Positions 41,951 to 52,235 are shown, counted from the first letter of the stretch. The stretch: 64,000 nucleotides of DNA from an uncultured Sutterella sp. (GCA_949287305.1 CASEFX010000008.1:1-64000); one strand, 5' to 3'. Program-made: numbers and translations. The notes: generated by a model from the sequence alone, not told the origin.

Positions 41951-42178
41951 AAAAACTCTCCTTTGCTTAGGGTCGAAATTCGGAAAGAACCGATAGGTCC
42001 CGGCTCTTTCTGGAGAAAAATTATGAGTTGACGCCCCGGCGAGAACAATCTTCAGAACAGCCAGCCGATATCGAGATTCGGCCAATTCGAAAGATTCCGG
42101 CGATTCGCCGCCCGTCCCCGTGAGGACAGAAAATGCAAAGAATCGCGTGAGATGAACGCCCGTTTTCTTCGTACCTCG

Positions 42179-42212
42179 GAAAAAAAAACGGAGGCCCACA
42201 AAGGACCTCCGC
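42179..42212 (-). terminator. Terminator after ccmI
   Basis: GGAGGTCC and GGGCCTCC pair around TTTGT and are followed on the minus strand by a run of nine T. Confidence 0.92.
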
Positions 42213-42223
42213 CGTTCGTTCGA

Positions 42224-43222
42224 TCAGGGTTTCGGCATCGAGCCGCCCATGAGCTGCGCCCCGCCCGCTTCGGGGTTGCCGCCCATCGGCGTGCCCGCGC
42301 CCATCATTCCCATGGGATCCGCGGGAGGCGGCGGAACGGGATCCTTCGGAATTTCCTTGAGGTTTCCGTTCCGAAGCGCCATCTCGATGTTCGAGGTGAG
42401 GGTCGCGTAGATTTCGTCCTCGGGCGGCACCATCTGGCGGAAACGGTTCCAAAGAATCGCCGCCTTGGCGTAGTCGCCCTGATCAAAGGCGACGGCCCCG
42501 CCCAAGAGGAGGGACTTCATCTGATAGGGGTCGAGTTCGAGCGCCTTGAAGACGTACTCGGCCACCTTCCCGGAGAGGTCTCCGTCCTGGGTCGCCACGA
42601 GAATGTCGGCGAGCTCCCCGTAGGCGACCGCGTTGTCGGGCTTGAGCCTCACGACGTTTTCGTAGGCGACCACGGCCTGCGCGAGATTCCCCGTCTGGGC
42701 ATAGTGCTCGGCGAGGATTTCCCAGGCTTCGAGGTTGTCGGGCTGCGAAACCACCCCCGCCTCGAGACGCTTCACCGTCTCGAACATGTTGCGCTGACTC
42801 TGCATCGCTTCGCGCGTGGCGCGGATCTGTTCCTGCGCCTTCGGGTCGAGCGACGAGTAGTCCCCGTAGTAGAGGTAGAGCCCCGTCGTCGTGGCGGGCA
42901 CCATCACGGCGATCGCCGCGACGGTCGCCATGAGGAGCGTGTGGCTCTGCGCCTTGGCGGATTCGTCGGGCAAAGCGGTTTCGTCGAGCGTGCGAAGAAC
43001 GAGTTCGCTTTCGCGCTCCCGGAATTCCTCGTCCGTCATGCGCCCGGCCTTCTTCGCGGCCACGGCGCGGTCGTACTCGTAGCGAAGCGCCTCGACGTTT
43101 TCTTCGATGCGCGCCCATTCGCGCTCGCTGCCGGCGTCCCCCTTGAGGAGCCGATGCGCGAGGAGAAGGATCGTCACGAGGACGAGTGCGAGCGCACAGC
43201 CGATAAAGATCCAATGCAGCAT
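42224..43222 (-). CDS. ccmI: Cytochrome c maturation protein CcmI
   Basis: CcmI holds apocytochrome c for heme attachment. The 332-residue product has two membrane segments (near 3-23 and 95-115) with a coiled-coil loop between them (EEFREREEL-like stretch GRMTDEEFRERESELV), then TPR repeats in the periplasm from about 155. The C-terminal 45 residues are Pro/Gly/Met-rich. Its ATG follows the ccmH stop codon directly. The split of the module is ccmF-ccmH-ccmI without ccmG. Confidence 0.86.
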   Translation of the reverse strand: MLHWIFIGCALALVLVTILLLAHRLLKGDAGSEREWARIEENVEALRYEYDRAVAAKKAGRMTDEEFRERESELVLRTLDETALPDESAKAQSHTLLMATVAAIAVMVPATTTGLYLYYGDYSSLDPKAQEQIRATREAMQSQRNMFETVKRLEAGVVSQPDNLEAWEILAEHYAQTGNLAQAVVAYENVVRLKPDNAVAYGELADILVATQDGDLSGKVAEYVFKALELDPYQMKSLLLGGAVAFDQGDYAKAAILWNRFRQMVPPEDEIYATLTSNIEMALRNGNLKEIPKDPVPPPPADPMGMMGAGTPMGGNPEAGGAQLMGGSMPKP

Positions 43223-43858
43223 TTAGGCCTCCTTCTTCACGGGGTGGAAGGCACCCTCGCGGAAAACGAGTTCGCCCTTGAGGATCGCGAGACCCTGCGC
43301 GTACGCCTCTTCGGAGAGCGCCGCGCGGCGGGCGCGCGACTCGGCCTTGCGACGGCGGTTCAGACGCCACACGGCCCAGAAGGCGACCAAAAAGAAGATC
43401 GCCGGACCGCACCAGAGGAGGAAGGTCTTCGCCTTGAAGGGCGGATTGTAGAGAACGTAGTCGCCGTAGCGCTCGACCATGAAGTCGATGATCTCGTCGT
43501 CGGTCTTGCCGCTCTTTACCTGCGCCGCGACTTCACGGCGAAGGTCGATCGCAAGCTCCGCATTCGAGTCGGCGATGTTTTCGTTCTGACAGACGAGACA
43601 CCGAAGCTGTCGGCTGATCTCGTAGACGCGCGGGTTTTGCTGCGGATCGAATTCCGCGGGCGCCGCCTGACGGGGCGCCGTGGGAAGGCCTTCGAGCGTC
43701 GCGGGATCGGCCGAGAGCGCTTCGCCGAGCGTCATGCCGCCGATCGTGCCCGCGGGCGCGGGCGCCGAAGAAGCGCCCGCGTCGGCCGCCGAAGCGGGAC
43801 CCGCGGCGAGGCCCGCCGCAAGGACGAGGCCCAAAACGAGGGGGAGAGTCTTACGCAT
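43223..43858 (-). CDS. ccmH: Cytochrome c maturation thioreductase CcmH
   Basis: CcmH keeps apocytochrome CXXCH cysteines reduced during heme ligation. The 211-residue product has a signal peptide, an Ala/Pro-rich stretch of about 55 residues that is not typical, then QLRCLVCQNENIADSNAELA with the redox CxxC pair. A membrane segment (FLLWCGPAIFFLVAFWAVW) and a short cytoplasmic tail follow. I start at MRKTLPLVL after GGAGGCAA. It overlaps the end of ccmF by eight bases and abuts ccmI. Confidence 0.9.
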   Translation of the reverse strand: MRKTLPLVLGLVLAAGLAAGPASAADAGASSAPAPAGTIGGMTLGEALSADPATLEGLPTAPRQAAPAEFDPQQNPRVYEISRQLRCLVCQNENIADSNAELAIDLRREVAAQVKSGKTDDEIIDFMVERYGDYVLYNPPFKAKTFLLWCGPAIFFLVAFWAVWRLNRRRKAESRARRAALSEEAYAQGLAILKGELVFREGAFHPVKKEA

Positions 43859-45809
43859 GCTTGCCTCCTTCACGTCCGGCGTTGCGGTAGCGGCGGTCGC
43901 CCGCCGCAAAAAGGCCGCCCACGCTCATGAGCACGGTGCCGATCCAGATCCACAAAACGAAGGGCTTCACGTAGGCGCGCATCACCCAACCGTTGCCGTC
44001 CGGAGTCGGCGTCGCCATGGATACGTACAGGTCCTCGTGGAAGCGGTGCAGGATCGAAGCTTCCGTCATCGTCATGTTTTCCACGCTGTCGTAGTTGCGC
44101 TTTTCCGGCTCCAGCGTCACGAGCTCCTTGGCGTCGCCGTCAAAGATCGTGATCGAGCCCACGGCCGCCTGATAGTTGGGGCCGCGCTCTTCGGACCAGC
44201 CGTTGTAGCGGAAGGTCACGTCGCGCACCGTGACGACGTCGCCCGGGTACATCGTGACGTTTCGTTCGACCTGATAGCAGCTCACCATCACGGCGCCGAA
44301 GATCGTCATCGCGACGCCCACGTGCGCAATCTGCATGCCCCACCAGGGGAGCGCTTCCTTCAGGGGCGAGCGGCCCTGACGGCGCGCCACGGCGGCGCGG
44401 CGCCACCAAGCGGCGACGGCCCCCGTCAGAATCCAGACGGCAAGGAAGGAACCCACGGCCGCGGCCCACTTCCATTCGCCCATGAGGAAGGGAACGGCAA
44501 CGGCCGCAACGAGCGAAACCACGAAGGGAACGGCCATTTCGCGAAGGACCGCGCCGCTCTTTTGCGTCTTCCAGTTCGCAAGCGCCCCCGGCGCAAGGAA
44601 GAGCGCCATCGGAATCATGATCCAGCCGAAGACCATGTCGAAGTAAGGCGCCCCGACCGAGATCTTCGAGCCGTTCAAGGCGTCGATGAAGAGCGGATAA
44701 AGCGTCCCCAAGAGGATCGAGCCCATCGCGACGAGAAGGATCACGTTGTTCGAAAGGAGCGCGCTTTCCCGCGAGAGCCACGAGTAGCTCCCCGTCTGTC
44801 CAACCGAGGAACCTCGCCAGGCAAAGAGCAGGAAGGAGAACCCGATCACGAGGACGAGGAAGACGAGAATGAAGATCCCGCGCTGCGGATCGCTCGCGAA
44901 CGCGTGCACCGAGGTGAGGACGCCCGAGCGCACGAGGAAGGTCCCGAGAAGCGAGAGCGAGAAGGTCAGAATCGCAAGGAACACCGTCCAGATCTTGAAG
45001 AGACCGCGCTTTTCCGTAACGGCGAGCGAGTGCATCAGGGCCGTCCCCGTGAGCCACGGCATGAGGGACGAATTTTCCACCGGGTCCCAGGCCCACCAGC
45101 CGCCCCAGCCGAGTTCGTAGTAGGACCAGTAGGAGCCGAGACTGATGCCGATCGTGAGGAGCACCCAGCTCACCGTCGTCCACGGTCGCATCCAGCGCGC
45201 CCAGGCGACGTCGAGGCGTCCGCCCATGAGGGCCGCCACCGCGAAGGCGAAGGGAACCGCAAAGCCCACGTACCCGAGATAGAGGAGCGGCGGATGGAAG
45301 ATCATCCCCGGGTCCTGCAGGAGAGGATTGAGGTCCGCCCCTTCGGCCGCTTCCGGGAAGAGACGCAGGAAGGGGTTCGAGGTGAGCAGAATGAAAAGGA
45401 AGAGCCCGAAGGCGATGAGCGAGAGCGTGCCCAAAATGCGCGCGAGCACCTTTTCGGGGAGATGCCGCGCCGAGAGCGCCACGGCGAACATCCACCAGCA
45501 GAGCGTCGTCACCCAAAAGAGAATCGAGCCCTCGTGCGAGCCCCAGACGGCGGCGAGTTTGTAGTACCAGGGCAGCGCCGAATTGCTGTTGCGCGCGACG
45601 TTCAGGATCGTGAAGTCGCTCGTCACGAAGCCGTAGGCGAGCGAGCCGATCGCCACTGTGGCGCAGAGCGCGAGAATGAAGGCACTCGCCGAACCCGTGC
45701 GCATCCAGCCGCGGATGTCCCAGGCTGCGCCCGCCAGAGGCAGGAAGGCGCCGAGGGCACTCACGACGAGCGCGAGGATCAGAGCGAAATGACCGATTTC
45801 AGCAGTCAC
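43851..45809 (-). CDS. ccmF: Heme lyase subunit CcmF
   Basis: CcmF is the membrane subunit that attaches heme to apocytochromes. The 652-residue product has about fifteen hydrophobic segments. The WWD heme-handling motif is GWGGWWAWDPVENSSLMPW (234-252), with HPPLLYLGY (His172) before it. The start is GTG at 45809, set by GGAGG eight bases upstream. It is the first gene of the ccmF-ccmH-ccmI unit. NrfE, the nitrite reductase paralogue, has the same fold, so a dedicated NrfEFG-type system is an alternative reading. Confidence 0.92.
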   Translation of the reverse strand: MTAEIGHFALILALVVSALGAFLPLAGAAWDIRGWMRTGSASAFILALCATVAIGSLAYGFVTSDFTILNVARNSNSALPWYYKLAAVWGSHEGSILFWVTTLCWWMFAVALSARHLPEKVLARILGTLSLIAFGLFLFILLTSNPFLRLFPEAAEGADLNPLLQDPGMIFHPPLLYLGYVGFAVPFAFAVAALMGGRLDVAWARWMRPWTTVSWVLLTIGISLGSYWSYYELGWGGWWAWDPVENSSLMPWLTGTALMHSLAVTEKRGLFKIWTVFLAILTFSLSLLGTFLVRSGVLTSVHAFASDPQRGIFILVFLVLVIGFSFLLFAWRGSSVGQTGSYSWLSRESALLSNNVILLVAMGSILLGTLYPLFIDALNGSKISVGAPYFDMVFGWIMIPMALFLAPGALANWKTQKSGAVLREMAVPFVVSLVAAVAVPFLMGEWKWAAAVGSFLAVWILTGAVAAWWRRAAVARRQGRSPLKEALPWWGMQIAHVGVAMTIFGAVMVSCYQVERNVTMYPGDVVTVRDVTFRYNGWSEERGPNYQAAVGSITIFDGDAKELVTLEPEKRNYDSVENMTMTEASILHRFHEDLYVSMATPTPDGNGWVMRAYVKPFVLWIWIGTVLMSVGGLFAAGDRRYRNAGREGGKHA

Positions 45810-45887
45810 GGAGATTTCCTCCCGATGGTTGCAGTTGCTTCTCCCGAGGGAAGAAGCCCAAAAACGACTCGGTGCGGATCAGAACAT

Positions 45888-45927
45888 TCGAAAAGCGCCG
45901 CCCGAAAGAATTTCGAGAGCGGCGCTT
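45888..45927 (-). terminator. Terminator after the PPIase gene
   Basis: AAGCGCCGC pairs with GCGGCGCTT, followed on the minus strand by TTTTCG. It lies between the PPIase gene and ccmF. Confidence 0.8.
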
Positions 45928-45984
45928 CCTGTCCGTAAGTCGTTTCGGAGGGTGCCGGGCACCCTCCCGTCTGAAGCCGGACGA

Positions 45985-46791
45985 TTACTTGGCGTCCTTG
46001 ATGTCGGCGCCGAGGACCTGTTCGTGGATGAAGGCCTTGACGTGACGCTGCATGAGGACGTGGCGCAGTTCCATCTTGCGGTCTTCATACTTCGGGAAGA
46101 GCTGGGCCTTGCGGGTGTCTTCCACCTTGATGACGTGGTAGCCGGCCGGGCTCTGCACCGGGGTCTTGGACATTTCGCCCTTCTTGAGACCGGCGATGGC
46201 CGTGCTCAGGCCGCCCGTGTAGACGGAGGGAGACTGCCAGTCGAGGATGCCGCCGACGTCCTTGGAACCTTCGTCAAGGGTCTTTTCCGCGGCAAGCTTC
46301 GCAAAGGAAGCGCCCTTGTTGATCTGGTCGATCAGATCCTTGGCTTCGGCTTCCGTCTTCACGAGGATGTGGCGGACGCGGACTTCCGTGTCGCCCCAGC
46401 GCTGGGCTTCCTTGTCGTATTCGGCCTTGATCGTTTCTTCCTTGACGGGATTTTCCTTCAGGAACTTGTTGACGGCCTGCTGCATGAGGATCATGTCGGT
46501 GGCGCGGGCGATCTGTTCCTGAACGGCGGGATCCTTGTCAAGACCCTTCTGGCGGGCATAGCGGCCCATGACCTTCGTTTCGATGATCATGTCCTTGACC
46601 TGCTCTTCAATGGAGCTGTCCATCATGGCCTGATGGGGGTTCCCCGAGTTGGCGAGCACTTCCGTGGCGACGGCTTCCTGCTGAGCCTTGGTCACGAGTT
46701 CGCCGTTGACCGTGAAGTCCTTGAATTCGGCCATGGCGGAGCCCGCGGCGAGAGCGAGGGCGAGGGCGGCGGCAATCGAAGTCTTGATCAT
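45985..46791 (-). CDS. Periplasmic parvulin-type peptidyl-prolyl isomerase
   Basis: This 268-residue protein has a Sec signal peptide (cleavage after GSAMA), a helical SurA-like N-terminal region, and one PpiC rotamase domain. The domain starts at RVRHILVKTEAEAKDLIDQI and ends with GYHVIKVEDTR. Such proteins assist folding of outer membrane or secreted proteins. The domain lacks no key residue I can recognise. It is a single gene with a terminator downstream and a leader of about 200 bases upstream. Confidence 0.88.
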   Translation of the reverse strand: MIKTSIAAALALALAAGSAMAEFKDFTVNGELVTKAQQEAVATEVLANSGNPHQAMMDSSIEEQVKDMIIETKVMGRYARQKGLDKDPAVQEQIARATDMILMQQAVNKFLKENPVKEETIKAEYDKEAQRWGDTEVRVRHILVKTEAEAKDLIDQINKGASFAKLAAEKTLDEGSKDVGGILDWQSPSVYTGGLSTAIAGLKKGEMSKTPVQSPAGYHVIKVEDTRKAQLFPKYEDRKMELRHVLMQRHVKAFIHEQVLGADIKDAK

Positions 46792-46977
46792 TTTGTGGTT
46801 ACCTGTCTTCTTTTGTGGGGTACGAATGGTTTTTTGAGGTCGCGTTCAACCTCCATGGAAACGGTTTATATCACGCAAAAATTGCGCCAACCTTACCGCT
46901 CTTTTTAAGGAAATTCTCCCCGCAGAGAGGCCGTTTTTCCCCGTCTCCCCTTCTCTTCGCGCACGGCAGGGCGCCCC

Positions 46978-47019
46978 AAAAAGAAAGCGGACCGCCTCCC
47001 CGAAAAGGAAGCGGTCCGC
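46978..47019 (-). terminator. Terminator after tusA
   Basis: GCGGACCGCCTCC pairs with GGAAGCGGTCCGC and is followed on the minus strand by TTTCTTTTT. Confidence 0.9.
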
Positions 47020-47041
47020 CCGAAGCGAACGGAGGCGTCCG

Positions 47042-47287
47042 TCAGTCTTTGCGCCGGATGAGCGTCACGAACCAGTGACGATCACCCTCGTCGGATTCGC
47101 TTTGTTCCACCAAAGCGTGTCCCGTCTGCGTGCAGAAGTCCCGCAGGTCCGCGAGGCTGTGCCGGTCGGTCGAGCGCACCCGAAGGAGCGCGCCCGGCGC
47201 GAGCCCGGCCAGGGCCTTTTTGGCCTTCAGGACCGGCATCGGACAGACGAGGTCCGGCAGAGAAAGTTCCGTGACGTCGGTCGTCAT
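47042..47287 (-). CDS. TusA-family sulfur carrier protein
   Basis: The 81-residue product has the TusA signature LVCPMPVLKAKKAL with active Cys15, a basic Arg/Asp loop and a short C terminus. TusA relays sulfur, for example toward 2-thiouridine in tRNA, but paralogues serve other pathways. Its ATG overlaps the alaS stop codon as TGATG, so translation is coupled to alaS. The pairing with alaS suggests a link to tRNA metabolism, which is inferred. Confidence 0.85.
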   Translation of the reverse strand: MTTDVTELSLPDLVCPMPVLKAKKALAGLAPGALLRVRSTDRHSLADLRDFCTQTGHALVEQSESDEGDRHWFVTLIRRKD

Positions 47288-49914
47288 CAGAGCTTCCCCG
47301 CCACCCAGACGCGGACGCTCGCGAGCATTTCGTCGACCTTGGAGGCGTCGCTGCCGCCCGCCATGGCGAGGTCGGGCTTGCCGCCGCCCTTGCCGCCCAC
47401 CAGGGCCGCCGCAAAGTTGACGAGTTCACCCGCCTTGACGATGCCGGTGAGATCCTTCGTGACGCCCGCGCAGAGCTGCACGCGACCGTCGGTGTTGACC
47501 GAAGCGAGGAGCGCGACGGCGCTGCCGAGCTTGTCCTTGATCTTGTCCATCGTTTCGCGAAGGGCCTTGGCGTCGGCGCCGTCCATGCGCGCGGCGAGAA
47601 GCTTCACGCCCGCGACGTCGACGGCCTGTTCGATGAGCGTGTCGCCCATGCGGGCGGCCACGCGGCTCTTCAACTGTTCAAGGGCCTTTTCCATCGTCTT
47701 CATGGTTTCCGTGAGATCGTCGATCTTCGCGGGCAGTTCATAGACGGGGGCCTTGAAGCGGGCGGCGCATTCGGCGAGGAGCTTGGCGTTTTCCTGCATC
47801 GCGCGCACGGCGTTCATGCCCGTGACGGCTTCGATGCGGCGAACGCCCGCGGCGATGCCGCTTTCGCTCACGACCTTGAAGGAACCGATGTCGCCCGTGC
47901 GCGCGACGTGCGTGCCGCCGCAGAATTCGCAGGACGTGCCGATGTTGAGGACGCGCACGACTTCGCCGTACTTTTCGCCGAAGAGCATGACGGCGCCCGT
48001 CTGCTTGGCTTCGTCGATCGGCATGACGCGGGCGGTCGTTTCCGTATTCGCGAGGATTTCCTCGTTGACGAGGTTTTCGACGCGGCGGATTTCGGCGGCC
48101 GTGAGCGGATGCGGATGCGAGAAGTCAAAGCGCGTCGATTCGGACGAAACGAGCGAGCCCTTCTGCGCGACATGGTCGCCCAAGACCTTGCGAAGGGCCT
48201 TGTGCATCAGGTGCGTGACCGAGTGGTTGCGCATGATGGCGCGGCGGCGGTCTTCGTTGACGCAGAGCGTGAAGACGTCGCCCGTCTTGACGGAGCCTTC
48301 CGCGACGTGGCAGTGCTGACCGAAGACGTCGGCCTTCACCTTGAAGGTGTCGAGGACGCACAGAAGCGACGTGTCGTTGCGGCATTCGCCCGTGTCGCCC
48401 ACCTGACCGCCCGATTCGGCGTAGAAGGGGGTCTTGTCGAAGACGACGACGCAGTCTTCGCCGGCCTGGGCTTCGCCCTTTTCTTCACCGCCCACGTAGA
48501 CGGCGAGGACCTTGGCGCCCTCTTCCTTGAAGGTGTCGTAGCCCGTGAAGGTCGTGGCGGCGCCTTCGTAGGTGAGGCCCGCGGCCATCTTGAACTTGGC
48601 CGAGGCGCGGGCGGCGGCGCGCTGGCGTTCCATCGCGTCTTCAAAGCCCTGCAGGTCGATCTTGAGACCGCGTTCGCGGCAGACGTCGCCCGTCAGGTCG
48701 GCGGGGAAGCCGTAGGTGTCGTGGAGCTTGAAGACCACTTCACCGTCGAGCACGCCGTCTTCGGTCTTGGCGATGGCCTCTTCGAGGATTTCCATGCCCT
48801 TCGAGATCGTCTGGAAGAAGCGGCGTTCTTCGTCTTCGATCACCTGCGCGATGCGCGGGTTCTTGAGTTCGGGATAGGCTTCGCCCATTTCCGCGACGAG
48901 CGCGTCGACGAGCTTGTAGAAGAACGGAGCGCGGGCGCCGAGCTTGTAGCCGTGACGAATGGCGCGGCGGCAGATGCGGCGAAGCACATAGGCGCGGCCT
49001 TCATTGCCCGGAACGATGCCGTCGGCCACCGAGAAGGCGCAGGCGCGGATGTGGTCGGCGATCACCTTGAGGGACGGCGTGCCGTCTTCGACCGGGATTT
49101 CCGAGACGCTCTGCACCGCGGCCTTGGAGGCGGCGAGGAGGTTCTTGAAGAGGTCGATGTCGTAGTTCGTGTGAACGCCCTGCAGAACCGCGGCGATGCG
49201 TTCGAGCCCCATGCCCGTGTCGATCGAGGGCTTCGGAAGCTTGTGCATCACGCCCTTTTCATCGCGGTAGAACTGCATGAAGACGAGGTTCCAGATTTCG
49301 ATGTAGCGGTCGCCGTCTTCGTCGGGGCTCCCCGGAGGGCCGCCCTGCACTTCTTCGCCGTGGTCGTAGAAGATTTCCGAGCACGGACCGCAGGGACCCG
49401 TGTCGCCCATCATCCAGAAGTTGTCGGACATGTAGCGGGCGCCCTTGTTGTCGCCGATGCGCACGATGCGTTCGGCCGGCACGCCCACTTCCTTGTTCCA
49501 GATGTCATAGGCTTCGTCGTCTTCGGCGTAGACCGTCACCCACAGCTTTTCGGGCGGCAGGTGGAAGTGCTGCGTGAGGAGTTCCCAGGCGTAGCTGATG
49601 GCTTCGCGCTTGAAGTAGTCGCCGAACGAGAAGTTCCCGAGCATTTCGAAGAACGTGTGGTGACGAGCGGTGTAGCCGACGTTGTCGAGGTCGTTGTGCT
49701 TGCCGCCCGCGCGGATGCACTTCTGCGAAGTCGTGGCGCGGGTGTAGGGACGCTTGTCGAAACCGAGGAAGACGTCCTTGAACTGGTTCATCCCGGCGTT
49801 CGTGAAGAGAAGCGTCGGGTCGTTGCCCGGCACCACCGGGCTCGAGTGGACGATCGTGTGCCCCTTGCTCTTGTAAAACTCAAGGAAGGTGCGTCGAATG
49901 TCTGCAACTTTCAT
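47287..49914 (-). CDS. alaS: Alanyl-tRNA synthetase
   Basis: AlaRS charges tRNA-Ala and edits mischarged Gly and Ser. The 875-residue product has the class II catalytic domain ([20 protein letters not shown] at the start, [15 protein letters not shown] and later motifs). The editing domain carries the metal ligands HSVTHLMH and CEFCGGTHV, and the C-Ala domain follows. Length matches the bacterial enzyme. I start at [10 protein letters not shown], with AAGGATC upstream. Two inverted repeats lie upstream and may bear on control. The gene is followed by coupled tusA. Confidence 0.96.
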   Translation of the reverse strand: MKVADIRRTFLEFYKSKGHTIVHSSPVVPGNDPTLLFTNAGMNQFKDVFLGFDKRPYTRATTSQKCIRAGGKHNDLDNVGYTARHHTFFEMLGNFSFGDYFKREAISYAWELLTQHFHLPPEKLWVTVYAEDDEAYDIWNKEVGVPAERIVRIGDNKGARYMSDNFWMMGDTGPCGPCSEIFYDHGEEVQGGPPGSPDEDGDRYIEIWNLVFMQFYRDEKGVMHKLPKPSIDTGMGLERIAAVLQGVHTNYDIDLFKNLLAASKAAVQSVSEIPVEDGTPSLKVIADHIRACAFSVADGIVPGNEGRAYVLRRICRRAIRHGYKLGARAPFFYKLVDALVAEMGEAYPELKNPRIAQVIEDEERRFFQTISKGMEILEEAIAKTEDGVLDGEVVFKLHDTYGFPADLTGDVCRERGLKIDLQGFEDAMERQRAAARASAKFKMAAGLTYEGAATTFTGYDTFKEEGAKVLAVYVGGEEKGEAQAGEDCVVVFDKTPFYAESGGQVGDTGECRNDTSLLCVLDTFKVKADVFGQHCHVAEGSVKTGDVFTLCVNEDRRRAIMRNHSVTHLMHKALRKVLGDHVAQKGSLVSSESTRFDFSHPHPLTAAEIRRVENLVNEEILANTETTARVMPIDEAKQTGAVMLFGEKYGEVVRVLNIGTSCEFCGGTHVARTGDIGSFKVVSESGIAAGVRRIEAVTGMNAVRAMQENAKLLAECAARFKAPVYELPAKIDDLTETMKTMEKALEQLKSRVAARMGDTLIEQAVDVAGVKLLAARMDGADAKALRETMDKIKDKLGSAVALLASVNTDGRVQLCAGVTKDLTGIVKAGELVNFAAALVGGKGGGKPDLAMAGGSDASKVDEMLASVRVWVAGKL

Positions 49915-49997
49915 GAAATTGATCCTTTGGTTTGGACTCGACCGGCGAAAAGCGAAGAAAGGGCTTCGCACGGTTGGGGTCGGGGTCGAGCCTCCGA

Positions 49998-50057
49998 GTC
50001 ATCCGTCGGGGCCCGGGAGGGACCTCGGCGGATGACGTTCCGCCAAGAAAGGGCGGA
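49998..50057 (-). promoter_or_regulatory. Inverted repeats upstream of alaS
   Basis: GTCATCCG (49998-50005) pairs perfectly with CGGATGAC (50029-50036), with more pairing possible inside. A second stem TCCGCC/GGCGGA lies at 50039-50057. They are about 85-140 bases before the alaS ATG. E. coli AlaRS represses its own gene by binding a palindrome, so these are candidates for a control site. Confidence 0.35.
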
Positions 50058-50144
50058 CCTAAAGTTTGATATTTTAGGAGCATCCGCCCCCGATGGGGAT
50101 GCGCATGCGGGAAAAAACGCCCTGCCACGACAGAGGAAACGCAA

Positions 50145-50184
50145 ACGGGCCCGATTTTCCTCTTTGGGAGAATCGGACCCGCTT
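50145..50184 (-). terminator. Terminator after the flavin/FMN reductase
   Basis: CGGGTCCGATTCTCCC pairs with GGAAAATCGGGCCCG with a few mismatches, followed by GTTTG on the minus strand. The T-tract is weak. Confidence 0.6.
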
Positions 50185-50204
50185 GTTTTCAGGGATAAGT
50201 CAGA

Positions 50205-52094
50205 TCAGCGAAGTGCGTCCTTCAGGGCGGCGCGGAAGGCGTCGGACGTCACCGTCGCACCCGAAACCGTATCCACCTTTCCGTTGTTGCGGACCGCTTC
50301 GTCGGGAAGTTTTTCGAGAGCCTTCGTCCCGATCCCCGGCGTTTCGTTCGCTTCGATCACGCGAACGGATGCGATGCGGCCGTCCTTCGTCGTAACGCCG
50401 AGCACCACGTCGCCGCCCATGCCGCGGGCGCGACCGACCTTTTCACCCGAACGAACGTCCGGCGCATCCGCCTTCTGAGAAGCGGGACGGAAGCCCGGTC
50501 CCTTCAGAACGCTTTCCTGCGGCACGTCGGTCTTCACCTTGGCGGCCGAGGCGCCGGCAATTCGACCGAAGATCAGCGATTCGCCGATGTTGCCCGTTCC
50601 GTTGTACTTGTTCGAGAAGATCGAGCCGAGTTCGCCCGCGCCGTAGAGGTGCGGAATGCGTTCACCGTCGCGGTGCAGAATCGCGGCCGTCTCATCCTTT
50701 TCGGGACCGCCCTGCGTGTTCGTGTAGGTGGGAACCACCTCCACTGCGTAGAAGGGAGCCTTCAGGAGAGGTTTGAGGAACTTGGCCGGACGTCCGAAGT
50801 CTTCGTCCACACCGTCCTTGCAGAAGGCGTTGTAGCGCTCAATCTGCTTTTTCAAACCGGCGACGTCCACCCCGATGATCTTGGCGAGCTCTTCAATCGT
50901 ATCGGCCTTCTTCACGAGGCCCGACTCGATTTCCTTGACGGAACCTTCACTCCAGGAACCATACACGCGGGACGCCGTACGCGCCTCATCGTCGAAGATC
51001 ATGTAGGCCGGATCCGGCATCTGGAGGTGACGATAGTCGTTGTGATAATGAATGCGGCCGTGCTTGGTCTTTTCGGTTTCGTTCCAGAAACGCTTGCCGT
51101 CCGCACCCACCATGATGACGTTGTAGCGCGTGAAGGCCGGGCCACCCCAGGACGAATCCTTGGGACCCGCCGTCATGTATCCGAACGAAATCCCGGTTTC
51201 AGGATTGAGCACGTTGGGATCGGGACCGTTGTTGTTCGCAAGGTTCACCATGCGGGCGTCCACGTCCATCGCCATGACGATGCCGTCGCCCGTATTGAAG
51301 CGCGCCCCCTTGGCATACGCAACGGGCGTGTTGGCGAAATTGCGGAACATGTCGGGGTTGTTTTCGTAGCCGCCCGTCGCGAGCACGACGCCGTTCTTGG
51401 CGCGGATGTTGACGGTCTTGCCGTCCACGGTCGCCACGACGCCGTGCACGATGCCCGTGTCTCGGTCCTGAAGAAGCTTCACGGCGGGCGCTTCGTACCA
51501 CACCTCAATGTTGTCGGCGCGTTTGGCGACGTTTTCCTGAATGAGACCGTAGAGACGTCCGTCACCGCCCGGCGCCTTCACGATCGTCAAACCGATCGCC
51601 GCGGCGCCCGGATATTCGGGATATTCGGCGTAGTAGCCCTTGTGCGGATTTTCGGCGCCGAGGAACTTCAGATAGTCCACCTGTTTCTTCGCTTCGGCGA
51701 TGAAGGCCTTGTACACCTCGTCGCTCGGGTTCGTACTCTTTCCGCGCATGAGCTGGAAGTAGCGAAGAATTTCCTCGTCGCTCGCCTTCGTGTCGTCAAT
51801 CCACATCGCCTGTTGCGCGGCATAACGGCTGTTGCCGCCTTCCTGCCCCTTGGGCGCCTTTTCAAGCAGCAACACCTTGGCGCCCGCGTCCGCGGCGGCA
51901 ATCGCCGCCGAACCGCCGGCAAAGCCGTAGCCCGCCACCACGACGTCAAATTCCGCGTCCCAGCGAATCGTCTGAAGATACGGGGCCTTTTGCACCACCG
52001 CCGTTTCAGACGGCACGGCCGCCGTTCCCTCCACACTGAGGAAACACAGAGGGAGCATCGCAAGAGCGAGTCCCGAAAGTTTGAATGCGTTCAT
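50205..52094 (-). CDS. Exported flavin reductase with FAD and FMN-binding domains
   Basis: This 629-residue protein has a Sec signal peptide. The FAD-binding FDVVVAGYGFAGGSAAIA starts near residue 49, in the same superfamily as fumarate reductase. A C-terminal FMN_bind domain carries DTVSGATVTS, where Thr614 would take FMN through a phosphodiester bond made by ApbE. In the catalytic part the fumarate-type His is replaced (YTNTQGGPEKD) and the Arg before LGG is missing (NGTGNIGES), so another acceptor is likely. I start at MNAFKLSG because GGAG lies six bases before that ATG and directly against the earlier one. A LysR regulator is divergent. Confidence 0.86.
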   Translation of the reverse strand: MNAFKLSGLALAMLPLCFLSVEGTAAVPSETAVVQKAPYLQTIRWDAEFDVVVAGYGFAGGSAAIAAADAGAKVLLLEKAPKGQEGGNSRYAAQQAMWIDDTKASDEEILRYFQLMRGKSTNPSDEVYKAFIAEAKKQVDYLKFLGAENPHKGYYAEYPEYPGAAAIGLTIVKAPGGDGRLYGLIQENVAKRADNIEVWYEAPAVKLLQDRDTGIVHGVVATVDGKTVNIRAKNGVVLATGGYENNPDMFRNFANTPVAYAKGARFNTGDGIVMAMDVDARMVNLANNNGPDPNVLNPETGISFGYMTAGPKDSSWGGPAFTRYNVIMVGADGKRFWNETEKTKHGRIHYHNDYRHLQMPDPAYMIFDDEARTASRVYGSWSEGSVKEIESGLVKKADTIEELAKIIGVDVAGLKKQIERYNAFCKDGVDEDFGRPAKFLKPLLKAPFYAVEVVPTYTNTQGGPEKDETAAILHRDGERIPHLYGAGELGSIFSNKYNGTGNIGESLIFGRIAGASAAKVKTDVPQESVLKGPGFRPASQKADAPDVRSGEKVGRARGMGGDVVLGVTTKDGRIASVRVIEANETPGIGTKALEKLPDEAVRNNGKVDTVSGATVTSDAFRAALKDALR

Positions 52095-52235
52095 AGCCAT
52101 CTCCTTTTTTTCTTTCCTGAAAATTCGAAAAGACGTAGGATGAGAGCGAAGTCACCGAGCTCTCAATCGCGCTTAAGCCTAAAGAAGATGCGGAAGAGAA
52201 ACCGCAAAAGATCTGCGGCATTCTCCGAAGCGTGA

